Origin: Limiplasma sp031549415
GTDB lineage: Bacteria > Bacillota > Clostridia > Christensenellales > Aristaeellaceae
Direction: 5' to 3'
NCBI GenBank assembly: GCA_031549415.1
Contig: JAVBPU010000022.1
Coordinates: forward strand, 58,209-122,208
DNA length: 64,000 nt
Each line of letters opens with the position of its first letter. Position 1 is the stretch's first letter. A model generated the notes under the pieces. The model made no database searches. It saw nothing but the letters and a program-made list of their open reading frames with translations, and was not told where the DNA came from. Both the position numbers and the translations under genes were made by a program. Shown in pieces: positions 16,909 through 24,394 of this stretch.

Positions 16909-17871
16909 TCAAGCCTCTTTTGCCGCCTTTTCTCCTTGGCCCCGGTATTCCTCCTGGATCAGATAGAGGGGCCGATGCTTGACCTCGTCAAAAATATCGC
17001 CGATATACCGACCGATGACCCCCAACACCGCCAGCTGCAATCCGCCTAAAAATGCCACCAGCGCAACGGTGGAGGGCCAGCCCCGGGGGATGGAGGGCTG
17101 CAGGAAGCTGGCGATGGTGATAAAGAGTCCATACAAAAAGCCAAGCCCTGCCACCACCAGGCCCACAGTGGCGGAAAAGGTCAGGGGGACTTTGGAAAAA
17201 GAGGTGATGCCGCTGACGGCCAGATCGAGCATCTTCCGCACGGAATACTTGCTTTGGCCCGCCGTGCGAACGCCGGACACAAAGGGAACCGTGCATTGCT
17301 CAAAGCCCACCCAGCGAAAGAGTCCCCGCAAAAACTGGTGCTGTTCCCGGATGGAATGCTTGAACACATCCAGGCATTTTCTGGAAACCAGCCGGAAATC
17401 CGCGCTGCCCTCCTCCAGCTTGATGGAGGAAAGGGCGCTAAGCAGCTTGTAATAAAGCTGGGAAGTAAGTCTTTTGATGGGGGAGACTTTCTCGTTGTAG
17501 GTGCGAAGGGTATGTACCACATCAAAGCCTTGCTCATACTTTTCAAGAAGCGTCGGAATCAATGATGGGGGATGCTCCAAATCGCAATCCATCATGATGG
17601 CGGCATCCCCATGGCAATGGTCCATGCCCGCCACCAAGGACATCTGGTGGCCAAAGCGGCGGGAGAGGGCCAGCAAAACCGCGTCCTCCCGGCGGTCACA
17701 GATCCCCTTGATCACTTGGGCGGTCTGGTCCTTGCACTTGTCCACGCAGAAGATGATTTCAAACCGATAGCGGTCCCGCAAGGCGTCCAGCTGGGCAAAC
17801 AACACCTCGCAAAAAGGCCCGATGCCCTTTTCTTCGTTGTAGACCGGTAAAATGATACTGATGCACTTCAT
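16909..17871 (-). CDS. GT2 glycosyltransferase, polyprenyl-phosphate sugar synthase type (GtrB/ArnC-like)
   Basis: 320 aa. The N-terminal GT-A domain begins with IILPVYNEEKGI and has the DxD-like MMDCDLEHPP. SADFRLVSRKCLD and the acceptor-loop RTAGQSKYSVRKM are typical of dolichol/undecaprenyl-phosphate hexose synthases. Two C-terminal transmembrane helices (TFSATVGLVVAGLGFLYGL and VALVAFLGGLQLAVLGVIG) anchor it in the membrane. It makes Und-P-sugar on the cytoplasmic face, the donor used by GtrII-type enzymes such as the pair at 12709-15840. The ATG overlaps the previous gene's stop by 4 bp (ATGA), indicating translational coupling. A GtrA-type flippase is not seen in the window. Confidence 0.88.
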   Translation of the reverse strand: MKCISIILPVYNEEKGIGPFCEVLFAQLDALRDRYRFEIIFCVDKCKDQTAQVIKGICDRREDAVLLALSRRFGHQMSLVAGMDHCHGDAAIMMDCDLEHPPSLIPTLLEKYEQGFDVVHTLRTYNEKVSPIKRLTSQLYYKLLSALSSIKLEEGSADFRLVSRKCLDVFKHSIREQHQFLRGLFRWVGFEQCTVPFVSGVRTAGQSKYSVRKMLDLAVSGITSFSKVPLTFSATVGLVVAGLGFLYGLFITIASFLQPSIPRGWPSTVALVAFLGGLQLAVLGVIGRYIGDIFDEVKHRPLYLIQEEYRGQGEKAAKEA

Positions 17872-18716
17872 GGCTGTAGCTCCTTACGCGCCGCTTCGAC
17901 AGTTTTTCGGATGCCTTCTTCAAAGGGGGTCTCCGGGCGCCAATGCAGGTCCCTTTCAATGGCGGAAATGTCCGCCACCACGTCCATGACCTCGTTTTTC
18001 CGGACCTCGCCCCGGTCGGAGATGGGAATGTCCTCTTGCAGGACCCGCGCCACGGTTTGGCAGACTTCCAGAACACTTTTGGAAGCGCCGCTGCCCACAT
18101 TGTACACATGTCCCCCCGGATGCCCCAGGGTGGCCGCCATGGCCTTCACCGCGTCCTCCACGTAGACATAGTCCCGCCGGGGGGTCAGATCCGCCACCTG
18201 GATGCTGCCTGCAAGGGCTTGCTGGATGATGGTGGGGATCAGAAATTGCGAGCTCTGCCCAGGGCCGTAGATATTAAACAGGCGCAGGGTGGTCACGTTC
18301 ACGCCAAATTGCTTGGCATAAAACAGGCACAGGTTTTCCGCCAAGTGCTTGGAATGGTTGTAGGCGGAGTTGGGGTCTAAAGGATGCTGCTCGTCAATGG
18401 GCATGTACACCGGCACGCCGTAGGGATAGGTGTTCACAAAGGTGAGGGAGGCGCCGCTCTGCCTACAGTATTCCAGCAGGTTGGCTGTGCCCATGAAATT
18501 GATGCGGTAGAAGGAAAGTGGGTCCTTCCAGCTATCGGGCACAAAGGTTTTGGCCGCCAGGTGGAACACATGCTTCGCCCCGCAACCGGTGAAATCGTGG
18601 GTCACCACATCCCCCTGGGCCAGGTCAAAGGGGAGAACTGCATGCTGGCACAGAGCCCGCACCAGCCACTTGCCTAAAAAACCGTTCGCGCCGGTGACCA
18701 GAACCTTCTTTTGCAT
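17868..18716 (-). CDS. NAD-dependent epimerase/dehydratase (extended SDR)
   Basis: 282 aa. GANGFLGKWLV (residues 8-18) is the NAD-binding Gly motif. The substrate domain contains NTYPYG and YNHSKHLAE with the catalytic Tyr-x3-Lys, and NVGSGASKSV matches the family's C-terminal motif. It is shorter than typical UDP-glucose epimerases (about 330 aa) because of a compact cofactor half. It probably reduces or epimerises the nucleotide sugar activated by the upstream nucleotidyltransferase, from which it is separated by only 13 bp. Exact reaction unknown. Confidence 0.8.
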   Translation of the reverse strand: MQKKVLVTGANGFLGKWLVRALCQHAVLPFDLAQGDVVTHDFTGCGAKHVFHLAAKTFVPDSWKDPLSFYRINFMGTANLLEYCRQSGASLTFVNTYPYGVPVYMPIDEQHPLDPNSAYNHSKHLAENLCLFYAKQFGVNVTTLRLFNIYGPGQSSQFLIPTIIQQALAGSIQVADLTPRRDYVYVEDAVKAMAATLGHPGGHVYNVGSGASKSVLEVCQTVARVLQEDIPISDRGEVRKNEVMDVVADISAIERDLHWRPETPFEEGIRKTVEAARKELQP

Positions 18717-18729
18717 GGACTATACCACC

Positions 18730-19437
18730 TCAAATAAAACGAGATTTCATCTGTTCAAACTCGTCAATGGCCTGCATATAGTCATCCGGGCGGCCAATGT
18801 CCAGCCAATAGCCTGGGTGCTGCACGGTTTGCACCGCCAGGGAGGTTTCTAAAAAAACCCGCATCAAATCGTCAAAGCCAAACTTCACGTCGGCGGGGAT
18901 AAAATCCAGCGCCTTTTTTTGCAGGGCGTAAATGCCCATGCTGACCAGATACTGGTGGGTGGGCTTCTCCATGAACCCGGTGAGCTGCTGCTCTCCGTTC
19001 ACCTGCAGCACCCCGTAATCCACCTTCTCCGTGCGCGGATGGGCCAGAATGGTGAAGATATGGCCGCTTTTCACGTGGTCGTTAAAAAAGGCTTCATAGT
19101 CCACATCCGTCAGTACATCGCCGTTCATCACCAGAAAATGCTCCGGCAGGTCCGGGATCAGCTTTAAGGGGCCCATGGTGCTCAGGGGCTTCGATTCCAT
19201 GGAATAGTCGATGGTCACGCCCCACTGGGACCCATTGCCAAAATAGGCCTTGATGATATGCGCCTGGTGGTTCACCGCCAGGGTGATATGGGTGAATTGG
19301 GCACGGGCCAGTTGGCGGATGATCACTTCCAGAATGGGATATTCCCCAATAGGCATCAAGGGCTTGGGCAGCGCCGTGGTATAGGGCCGCAGCCTGGTTC
19401 CCATGCCTCCCGCCAAAATGACCGCCCGCTTTTCCAT
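18730..19437 (-). CDS. Sugar-1-phosphate nucleotidyltransferase (RmlA/GMPP-like)
   Basis: 235 aa, a single GT-A-like catalytic domain without the beta-helix tail. The signature LAGGMGTRLRPYT (residues 8-20) and KPLMPIGEYPILE bind the NTP. MNGDVLTDVD is the metal-binding Asp loop, and GFMEKP and GYWLDIGRPDDY complete the family pattern. It activates a hexose- or hexosamine-1-phosphate to an NDP sugar in the cytoplasm. As first gene of the operon it would provide the substrate for the two downstream SDRs. The LegB-like partner hints at GDP-hexosamine, but base specificity cannot be read from the motif. Confidence 0.85.
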   Translation of the reverse strand: MEKRAVILAGGMGTRLRPYTTALPKPLMPIGEYPILEVIIRQLARAQFTHITLAVNHQAHIIKAYFGNGSQWGVTIDYSMESKPLSTMGPLKLIPDLPEHFLVMNGDVLTDVDYEAFFNDHVKSGHIFTILAHPRTEKVDYGVLQVNGEQQLTGFMEKPTHQYLVSMGIYALQKKALDFIPADVKFGFDDLMRVFLETSLAVQTVQHPGYWLDIGRPDDYMQAIDEFEQMKSRFI

Positions 19438-19499
19438 ATGCGCATCTCATTTCATCAAAGACTGTTGGGCAGACCGCCCACAAAGAATCACATGGCAAA

Positions 19500-19528
19500 A
19501 GTATAACACGAGAGAGGATAAAGCTCAA
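19500..19528 (-). promoter_or_regulatory. Sigma-A-type promoter of the nucleotide-sugar operon
   Basis: Read on the minus strand, TTGAGC (19528-19523) and TATACT (19505-19500) are separated by 17 bp. The -10 box is about 62 bp upstream of the nucleotidyltransferase ATG. Confidence 0.7.
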
Positions 19529-19538
19529 TGCCGAACCG

Positions 19539-20861
19539 TTACGTCCTTGCATGCTTTGCAGCCACCCGCTCCCATAGGGCCGCCAGGGCACAAAAGAAAG
19601 CAAAGGCGGTGACTACCAGGGTCCGGGAAGTGAAAAAAGCGTGGTTAAAGCTGTGGTTGGCCGTGAAAAGGAACCAGGCCAAGGGCAGCAGCCCCGTAAG
19701 CAGCAGCGCTAGGGCACCGTCCATAGGGGGAGAGGCAAAGGCTGAAAGAGCCTGTGGGCCTTTTCCCTTGCCCAGGCGGGCCCGCAGCAGGGCCGCGGCG
19801 TATCCCGCCAACAGCATGGCACCAGCCACCAGATAGGCCTTTTTGGCAAAGATGCCCAGCACTGCCTGTAGCACCGCGCCAAAGCTCAGCGCTTCTTCCC
19901 GGACCTGGTAGGCGCTTCTTTCCGAAAGCTTGGCGCCCAGGTTGGCAAAGAACCAGGGGTCGTTGCCAAGGAGCAGCGTTAGCAGCCATTTTCCGGCCCA
20001 CATGCCGCCATAGCCCAGGGCCCAAGAAAGGCCGCAGCCCAGAAGCATGCCCAGGCCCGCCTTTGCGCTGGCGGGGGGCCGAAGCACTAGCAGGAGGATG
20101 AAGGGCATGCCAAAGCTGGCCAGGGGGTAGGTGAGGTAATCCACATAGCTGGTGGCCATGCCCACCAGCAGGAAGAACACCGCCTGGGAAAAGGGAGTCC
20201 GGCCCAGGCCGGGGCCATACAGAAGGGCCAGCAGGGCCAGCAAAAAAATGGTGTAAGTGGTGGAAAACTGCAAGGAAAAACCCGTAATGGCAGGGGAAAC
20301 CGCCATCAAAGACAGCGCGAAGGCGAAGCCGTAACGGCCCAAGCCCCGCCGGGCAAAGCCCGTTAGCACCGCCGCCAGCAGCAGGCCTTGCAGCAGCATT
20401 TGCAGCATGCGGATGTCCATATAGCTGAGAAAAAGCAACAGGGGTTTTAGCCCCACCAAATAGCCATGCCAATACCGGGCTACCGGTGCGCTGGCCAGCC
20501 CTTCCGGCCCAGACTGGCCATAGGCGCAAAGGGCATCGTAGGCAGTACCCGCCCCGGTATAGGTGGACGCGTCTATCACCTGCTGCACAAGGCTTGCATC
20601 GCTTTCATGGGCAGCCGCCAGCAGCATGGCCGCGTCGGTGCTATTATCCAGCTGCGATCCGGCATAGCCCTTTACCAGCTGTTCGTAGGCGATTTCGCCG
20701 GTGGCCCAGCTGCCGTCCAAGGCGGCGGCGGACAGCCGCACATGCTCCGCGATGGGCGGCTGGGGCAGCGCGTACACGGCCAGCAGCAGCCCAAAGCCCA
20801 GCAAAATGCCGCCAAGAAGCAGCGATAGCAATACGGCTCCCTGTTTTAGGCGTTGCGTCAC
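19539..20861 (-). CDS. Polytopic membrane protein of unknown function
   Basis: 440 aa with a GTG start that overlaps the upstream gene's stop (GTGA); AGGAGG is 6 nt before it. An N-terminal helix (LLSLLLGGILLGFGLLLAVY) is followed by an outer domain of about 110 residues rich in Ala, Ser and Thr, then about eight to nine membrane helices. I recognise no catalytic motif. The architecture (one helix, outer loop, helix bundle) is common among surface-polysaccharide transferases or polymerases. Coupling to a GT39-like gene and adjacency to the nucleotide-sugar operon point the same way, but this is context only. Confidence 0.7.
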   Translation of the reverse strand: MTQRLKQGAVLLSLLLGGILLGFGLLLAVYALPQPPIAEHVRLSAAALDGSWATGEIAYEQLVKGYAGSQLDNSTDAAMLLAAAHESDASLVQQVIDASTYTGAGTAYDALCAYGQSGPEGLASAPVARYWHGYLVGLKPLLLFLSYMDIRMLQMLLQGLLLAAVLTGFARRGLGRYGFAFALSLMAVSPAITGFSLQFSTTYTIFLLALLALLYGPGLGRTPFSQAVFFLLVGMATSYVDYLTYPLASFGMPFILLLVLRPPASAKAGLGMLLGCGLSWALGYGGMWAGKWLLTLLLGNDPWFFANLGAKLSERSAYQVREEALSFGAVLQAVLGIFAKKAYLVAGAMLLAGYAAALLRARLGKGKGPQALSAFASPPMDGALALLLTGLLPLAWFLFTANHSFNHAFFTSRTLVVTAFAFFCALAALWERVAAKHART

Positions 20862-22528
20862 TTTGGCACCTCCTGCGCAGTCGGGATATGTTCTGGGGTG
20901 TATTCATAGATTTTTGTCATGGGCACGCCGTAGGAAGAAAGCGTCACCACCGGGCGCATGTTCGGCGTGGGCGCAAAGCCATAGATTTTAGCATACCCCA
21001 GGTTGGAAAGGACGTACCCCTCATGAGGGCCCTCCGGGTCATAGGGCACGGCCTTCAGGCGGGGATCGTTCAAATAGTCTATAGCCATCATCAGCCCGCT
21101 TCGGGTATGGAAATCGCTGGGAGCCACCTGGACAGGGCCTTGGGTGTTGGCCAACAGCTCCCGTAGGGCGTTTACGCAGCTCACGTTCCAATAATCCAGC
21201 TCAAAGCGGGCCTCCAGGCCCTCCCGGGGCACAAGCGCGTTGTAATACCCGTACTGGTAGGGGTGGTTCAGGCCGATGCCCACGGCATTCAGCAGCAAGC
21301 AGCAGCCCAGGCCCCCCGCCAGGGCCCGCCTGGGCCAAGGAGAAAATTTTGCCCGCTGTGCCCGATGCCAAAGCCGCTGTATCCCATAGGTCATCACCAG
21401 CACCATGGGGCCATAGAGGAAGTAGGAATGCCGCCAGCCGTTGTACACCAGAATGTTCAAGGCGATGCCGCCCAGCAGGGGAAGCAGCCACAAAAGCGAC
21501 GCGCAGGTAAGTAGAAAGCCCTCGTCGTTTTTGAGCAGGGCCAGGCGCTTTTTGATAGCCTGTCTAACAAACAGGGCCTGCCCCACAAACAGCAGGGCCA
21601 GTTGCCACAGGGGCGTGGTCAGACCTATCATCACCGGGAGGTAGCTTCTGGGCGGGCGCTGGGAGGCGGCGGAAATGAGCTTGCCGTCAAACAGGAGGGT
21701 GGCATGCCAGCGGGTGAAGCCCACCGCGTTATGCAGCAGATAGTCCATAAAACCCACCGGGTCCGCGAGGAAGGCGGGGGTCAAGACAAAGTACCACAGC
21801 GCACTCATGGCAAAGGTGGCAAGGGCCAGGCCCCACATCTTGGGGGTGAGGCGACGGTCCAGCGCCAGGCGCGCCAGCAGCATCAGCCCGCAGAGCCCGC
21901 AAACCGCCACGCCGATCACCTTGGTATTTACGCAGAAACCGGCGGCCAAGGCAAAGCCCACCGCCCTGGAAAAGCAGGGGCGTTGCAGCAGCCGCAGGGT
22001 TTGCCACAGCACCACCAAGGTGAGGCTCATGAGGGCGATGTCCTTGTTGTTGTAATGGCCATGGGCAAAGAAAGCCGGGGTCAGCACCAGCAGCAGCGCG
22101 CCGGCGCAGGCGAACAAGCGGCCCAGCCCCAGGGCCCGGGCCAGGGCGTACAGCGCAAAAGCACCCAGCAGGAACACCAGCCAGGTGTAGCCGTTCCATA
22201 TCAAAACTGTCTGCTCGAGGCTCCAATCCGTTTGGCAGACGGCCCAAAAAAGCGGGTAGTACAGCGACACGCCATGGTCCCGCTCAATGCTTTGGGAGAC
22301 GGGGATGGTTTGCATGTCCTCTAAGGCTTGTTTCCAGGGCGTTTGCAGGGGAATTTTCCCGGCGTATTCCATGAGGGACATACGCAGGATGCCCATTTCG
22401 CCGGTGGTGTCCCAGGGAAGGCCGTAATCCTTGGCCGTGAAGCAGCCCAGCAGCGCCAGCAGAAGAAAAAACACGGCAACCCAGGCTTTTCCGTGGGCAA
22501 GAAAAATCCGTTTCACCGCTTCCGCCAT
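20858..22528 (-). CDS. GT39/PMT-like membrane glycosyltransferase
   Basis: About 556 aa from the ATG at 22528; an in-frame ATG at 22564 and a frame extending to 22591 are alternatives, none with a clear ribosome site. The first membrane helix (AWVAVFFLLLALLGCF) leads to an outer loop with KDYGLPWDTTGEMG, positioned like the acidic catalytic loop of ArnT/PMT enzymes. HGHYNNKDIALMSL follows helix 3-4, and about ten helices are present. The C-terminal 90 residues form an outer soluble domain. Such enzymes transfer a sugar from a polyprenyl-phosphate donor on the outer face. It is translationally coupled to the downstream membrane protein. Confidence 0.65.
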   Translation of the reverse strand: MAEAVKRIFLAHGKAWVAVFFLLLALLGCFTAKDYGLPWDTTGEMGILRMSLMEYAGKIPLQTPWKQALEDMQTIPVSQSIERDHGVSLYYPLFWAVCQTDWSLEQTVLIWNGYTWLVFLLGAFALYALARALGLGRLFACAGALLLVLTPAFFAHGHYNNKDIALMSLTLVVLWQTLRLLQRPCFSRAVGFALAAGFCVNTKVIGVAVCGLCGLMLLARLALDRRLTPKMWGLALATFAMSALWYFVLTPAFLADPVGFMDYLLHNAVGFTRWHATLLFDGKLISAASQRPPRSYLPVMIGLTTPLWQLALLFVGQALFVRQAIKKRLALLKNDEGFLLTCASLLWLLPLLGGIALNILVYNGWRHSYFLYGPMVLVMTYGIQRLWHRAQRAKFSPWPRRALAGGLGCCLLLNAVGIGLNHPYQYGYYNALVPREGLEARFELDYWNVSCVNALRELLANTQGPVQVAPSDFHTRSGLMMAIDYLNDPRLKAVPYDPEGPHEGYVLSNLGYAKIYGFAPTPNMRPVVTLSSYGVPMTKIYEYTPEHIPTAQEVPK

Positions 22529-22632
22529 CCTTTGTTCATCACAATCTGTTGTTATCCCATGCATAGTAGCATGGGGATACAGCCTTGTCAAGCGCGCCGG
22601 GACTGGGTTTGCGGGCTTTGGGGGCCAGGGCG

Positions 22633-22908
22633 TTATCCGTAAAACACCTCCGTCAATTCCGCATCCGTGCTGGTTTCCAAAACCCGCACGATTTCTTCCA
22701 GCATGGCCTGGGCATGGGCCCCCTCCCCGGAGACCACGGCTATGCCCAAGGTCAGGGTTTGGTGCACATCCTGGGTGCCCACCTCGGCAATGGAGGCATT
22801 GAAGCGGTGCTTGGCGGCGCCCATCAGGCTGCGGGCCACCTGCCGTTTCTCCTTGAGCGACCGGGCATAGGGGATGGAAAAGACCAGCTCCGCGGTGCGT
22901 ACCTCCAT
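22633..22908 (-). CDS. DUF503/YlxP family protein
   Basis: 91 aa. The family core SLKEKRQVARSLMGAAKHRFNAS followed by IAEVGTQDVHQTLTLGIAVVS matches DUF503 (YlxP), a small conserved Gram-positive protein often encoded near infB and rbfA and linked to ribosome maturation. Here it is away from that context. A strong AAGGAGGGG precedes the ATG. Monocistronic, divergent from the next gene. Confidence 0.88.
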   Translation of the reverse strand: MEVRTAELVFSIPYARSLKEKRQVARSLMGAAKHRFNASIAEVGTQDVHQTLTLGIAVVSGEGAHAQAMLEEIVRVLETSTDAELTEVFYG

Positions 22909-23024
22909 GGAGAACCCCTCCTTAGCCTAGGGATGATTCCCAGTATATCACATCCCGTGGGGTCTGTATCCTTCTGACTGTGAATAGGAATGGGGAGAAG
23001 CCGCAAGCGGCGGGAGGAGGCAAC

Positions 23025-23663
23025 ATGAACAAAACGTTGGGTCCCAAATCTTCCCATTTGCAAATGGTATTTCTGGGTTTTGTGTCCCTGACCGTGGGGA
23101 TCGTATGCATGCTGGACGTGGTTTTTGTATACGGCCTTCCGCCCCTGACGTCCATCAGCGAAAGCGCCACCACCGGCAGCCGCGCCGGGATGCTGTTGCC
23201 CTTTGCCCTGGGCTGCATGTTCACCTACGGCATCGCCTACGTGGGCTATTGCCGCAGCGAAAGAAAGCTGGTGCGGGGCATGGCCCTGGCCTTTGCGGTG
23301 GCGGCTATGCAGCTGTGCGACAGCCCCTACCTGGAATTTGACCGGGTGGGGCTGCTGGGGCTATCCCACACCGCCTCCAACTGGGTGCATTTTCTGGGGT
23401 CCGCCATAGGGTTTGGCGCCATGTTTCTGTGGATCGCCTTCTTTTTCACCCGCGGGAGCCTGCACCCAACGCCTGAAAAAAGAAAGCGGAATGAAGTGTA
23501 TCGAATCTGCGCCACGCTGATGGCGGCAGGTATCCTGCTGCTGGCCCTGGGCGCGTTGGGATGGCTGGGGCCCTACAGCGTGTTTTTGGCGGAGGAATTG
23601 ATGCTGCTTCCTGCTGGCGTGGCCCTGCTGGTGAAAGGCGGTCTGTTTTTGCGGGACAAATAG
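23025..23663 (+). CDS. Hypothetical six-helix membrane protein
   Basis: 212 aa from the ATG at 23025, preceded by AGGAGG; an in-frame ATG at 22980 lacks a site. Six hydrophobic segments alternate with short loops. The first outer loop reads YGLPPLTSISESATTG, reminiscent of DUF998/Frag1-like membrane proteins where a P-x-I-S-E-x-A-T-x-G loop follows helix 1, but I could not confirm the family. No catalytic motif is evident. Divergent from ylxP and followed 127 bp later by a VanZ gene. Confidence 0.7.
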   Translation: MNKTLGPKSSHLQMVFLGFVSLTVGIVCMLDVVFVYGLPPLTSISESATTGSRAGMLLPFALGCMFTYGIAYVGYCRSERKLVRGMALAFAVAAMQLCDSPYLEFDRVGLLGLSHTASNWVHFLGSAIGFGAMFLWIAFFFTRGSLHPTPEKRKRNEVYRICATLMAAGILLLALGALGWLGPYSVFLAEELMLLPAGVALLVKGGLFLRDK

Positions 23664-23790
23664 CGCATAGAGGGCGTGCTGCCGCCTTCATTCTTGCCTT
23701 TCCTGTGGAATTGTGGTATTCTCGCTGCATTGGGTATTCCGTCACGGCGCGTAACCGAACGCTCGGGAATGAATGAATTGCGGAGGCAGC

Positions 23791-24342
23791 ATGGCCAAAC
23801 GGGAGCGGATTGAGAGATTTTTCCTCTATGGGGTTTTCCTTTTTTACCTGATGTTTTTGGTAAAAATTTTGATTGCGTCCAGGTTTTCGGAGATGGCCTT
23901 GTTGCAGGGGGAGGAGGCCATGGCCCGGTCTGTGAACCTGATCCCCTTTCATAGTATTGGGGACTATCTGGCCGGGGCCACGGAGAACGTCCGGCGGTTT
24001 GCGTGGAGCAACGTAGTGGGGAACATGATCCTGTTTGTGCCTTTAGGGATGTTTTTGCCTCTGCTTCGGAAAGAGAAAAGGATCGGGCCCACTCTGCTGG
24101 TCATTTTGGCTGTAAGCCTGGCAACGGAAATCATCCAGGGGATTTTTGGCCTGGGAACAGCCGATGTGGACGACATCCTGCTCAACTGCCTGGGCGGTTT
24201 GGCGGGCCTTTTCTTCTACCGGCTTGTGGTGTGGCTTTTTAGAGGCGAGAAAAACGCGCGAACGGTCCTGACAGTGGCCGCTGTGTTGGTGGGTGTGCCG
24301 GTTTTGTATTACTTCTTTTTTGTCATCCAGCTGCGGCTGTAA
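23791..24342 (+). CDS. VanZ-family membrane protein
   Basis: 183 aa from the ATG at 23791 behind GGAGG. The VanZ signature is clear: NVVGNMILFVPLGMFLPLL, then ATEIIQGIFGLGTADVDDILLNCLGG with the conserved Glu, Gln, Asp-Val-Asp-Asp and Asn. Four or five membrane helices are predicted. VanZ proteins are linked with teicoplanin resistance and cell-envelope change, but most homologues have no proven role. No VanA-type resistance genes are nearby. Confidence 0.88.
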   Translation: MAKRERIERFFLYGVFLFYLMFLVKILIASRFSEMALLQGEEAMARSVNLIPFHSIGDYLAGATENVRRFAWSNVVGNMILFVPLGMFLPLLRKEKRIGPTLLVILAVSLATEIIQGIFGLGTADVDDILLNCLGGLAGLFFYRLVVWLFRGEKNARTVLTVAAVLVGVPVLYYFFFVIQLRL

Positions 24343-24394
24343 GACCCTGGACGCAAGGGCTTGCAGCCCCTTTTGTACAAAGGAGGCCATCTTG

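Noticed and set aside
23791..24342. Teicoplanin-resistance determinant
   Set aside because: VanZ-family proteins are widespread, and none of the other van genes is present.
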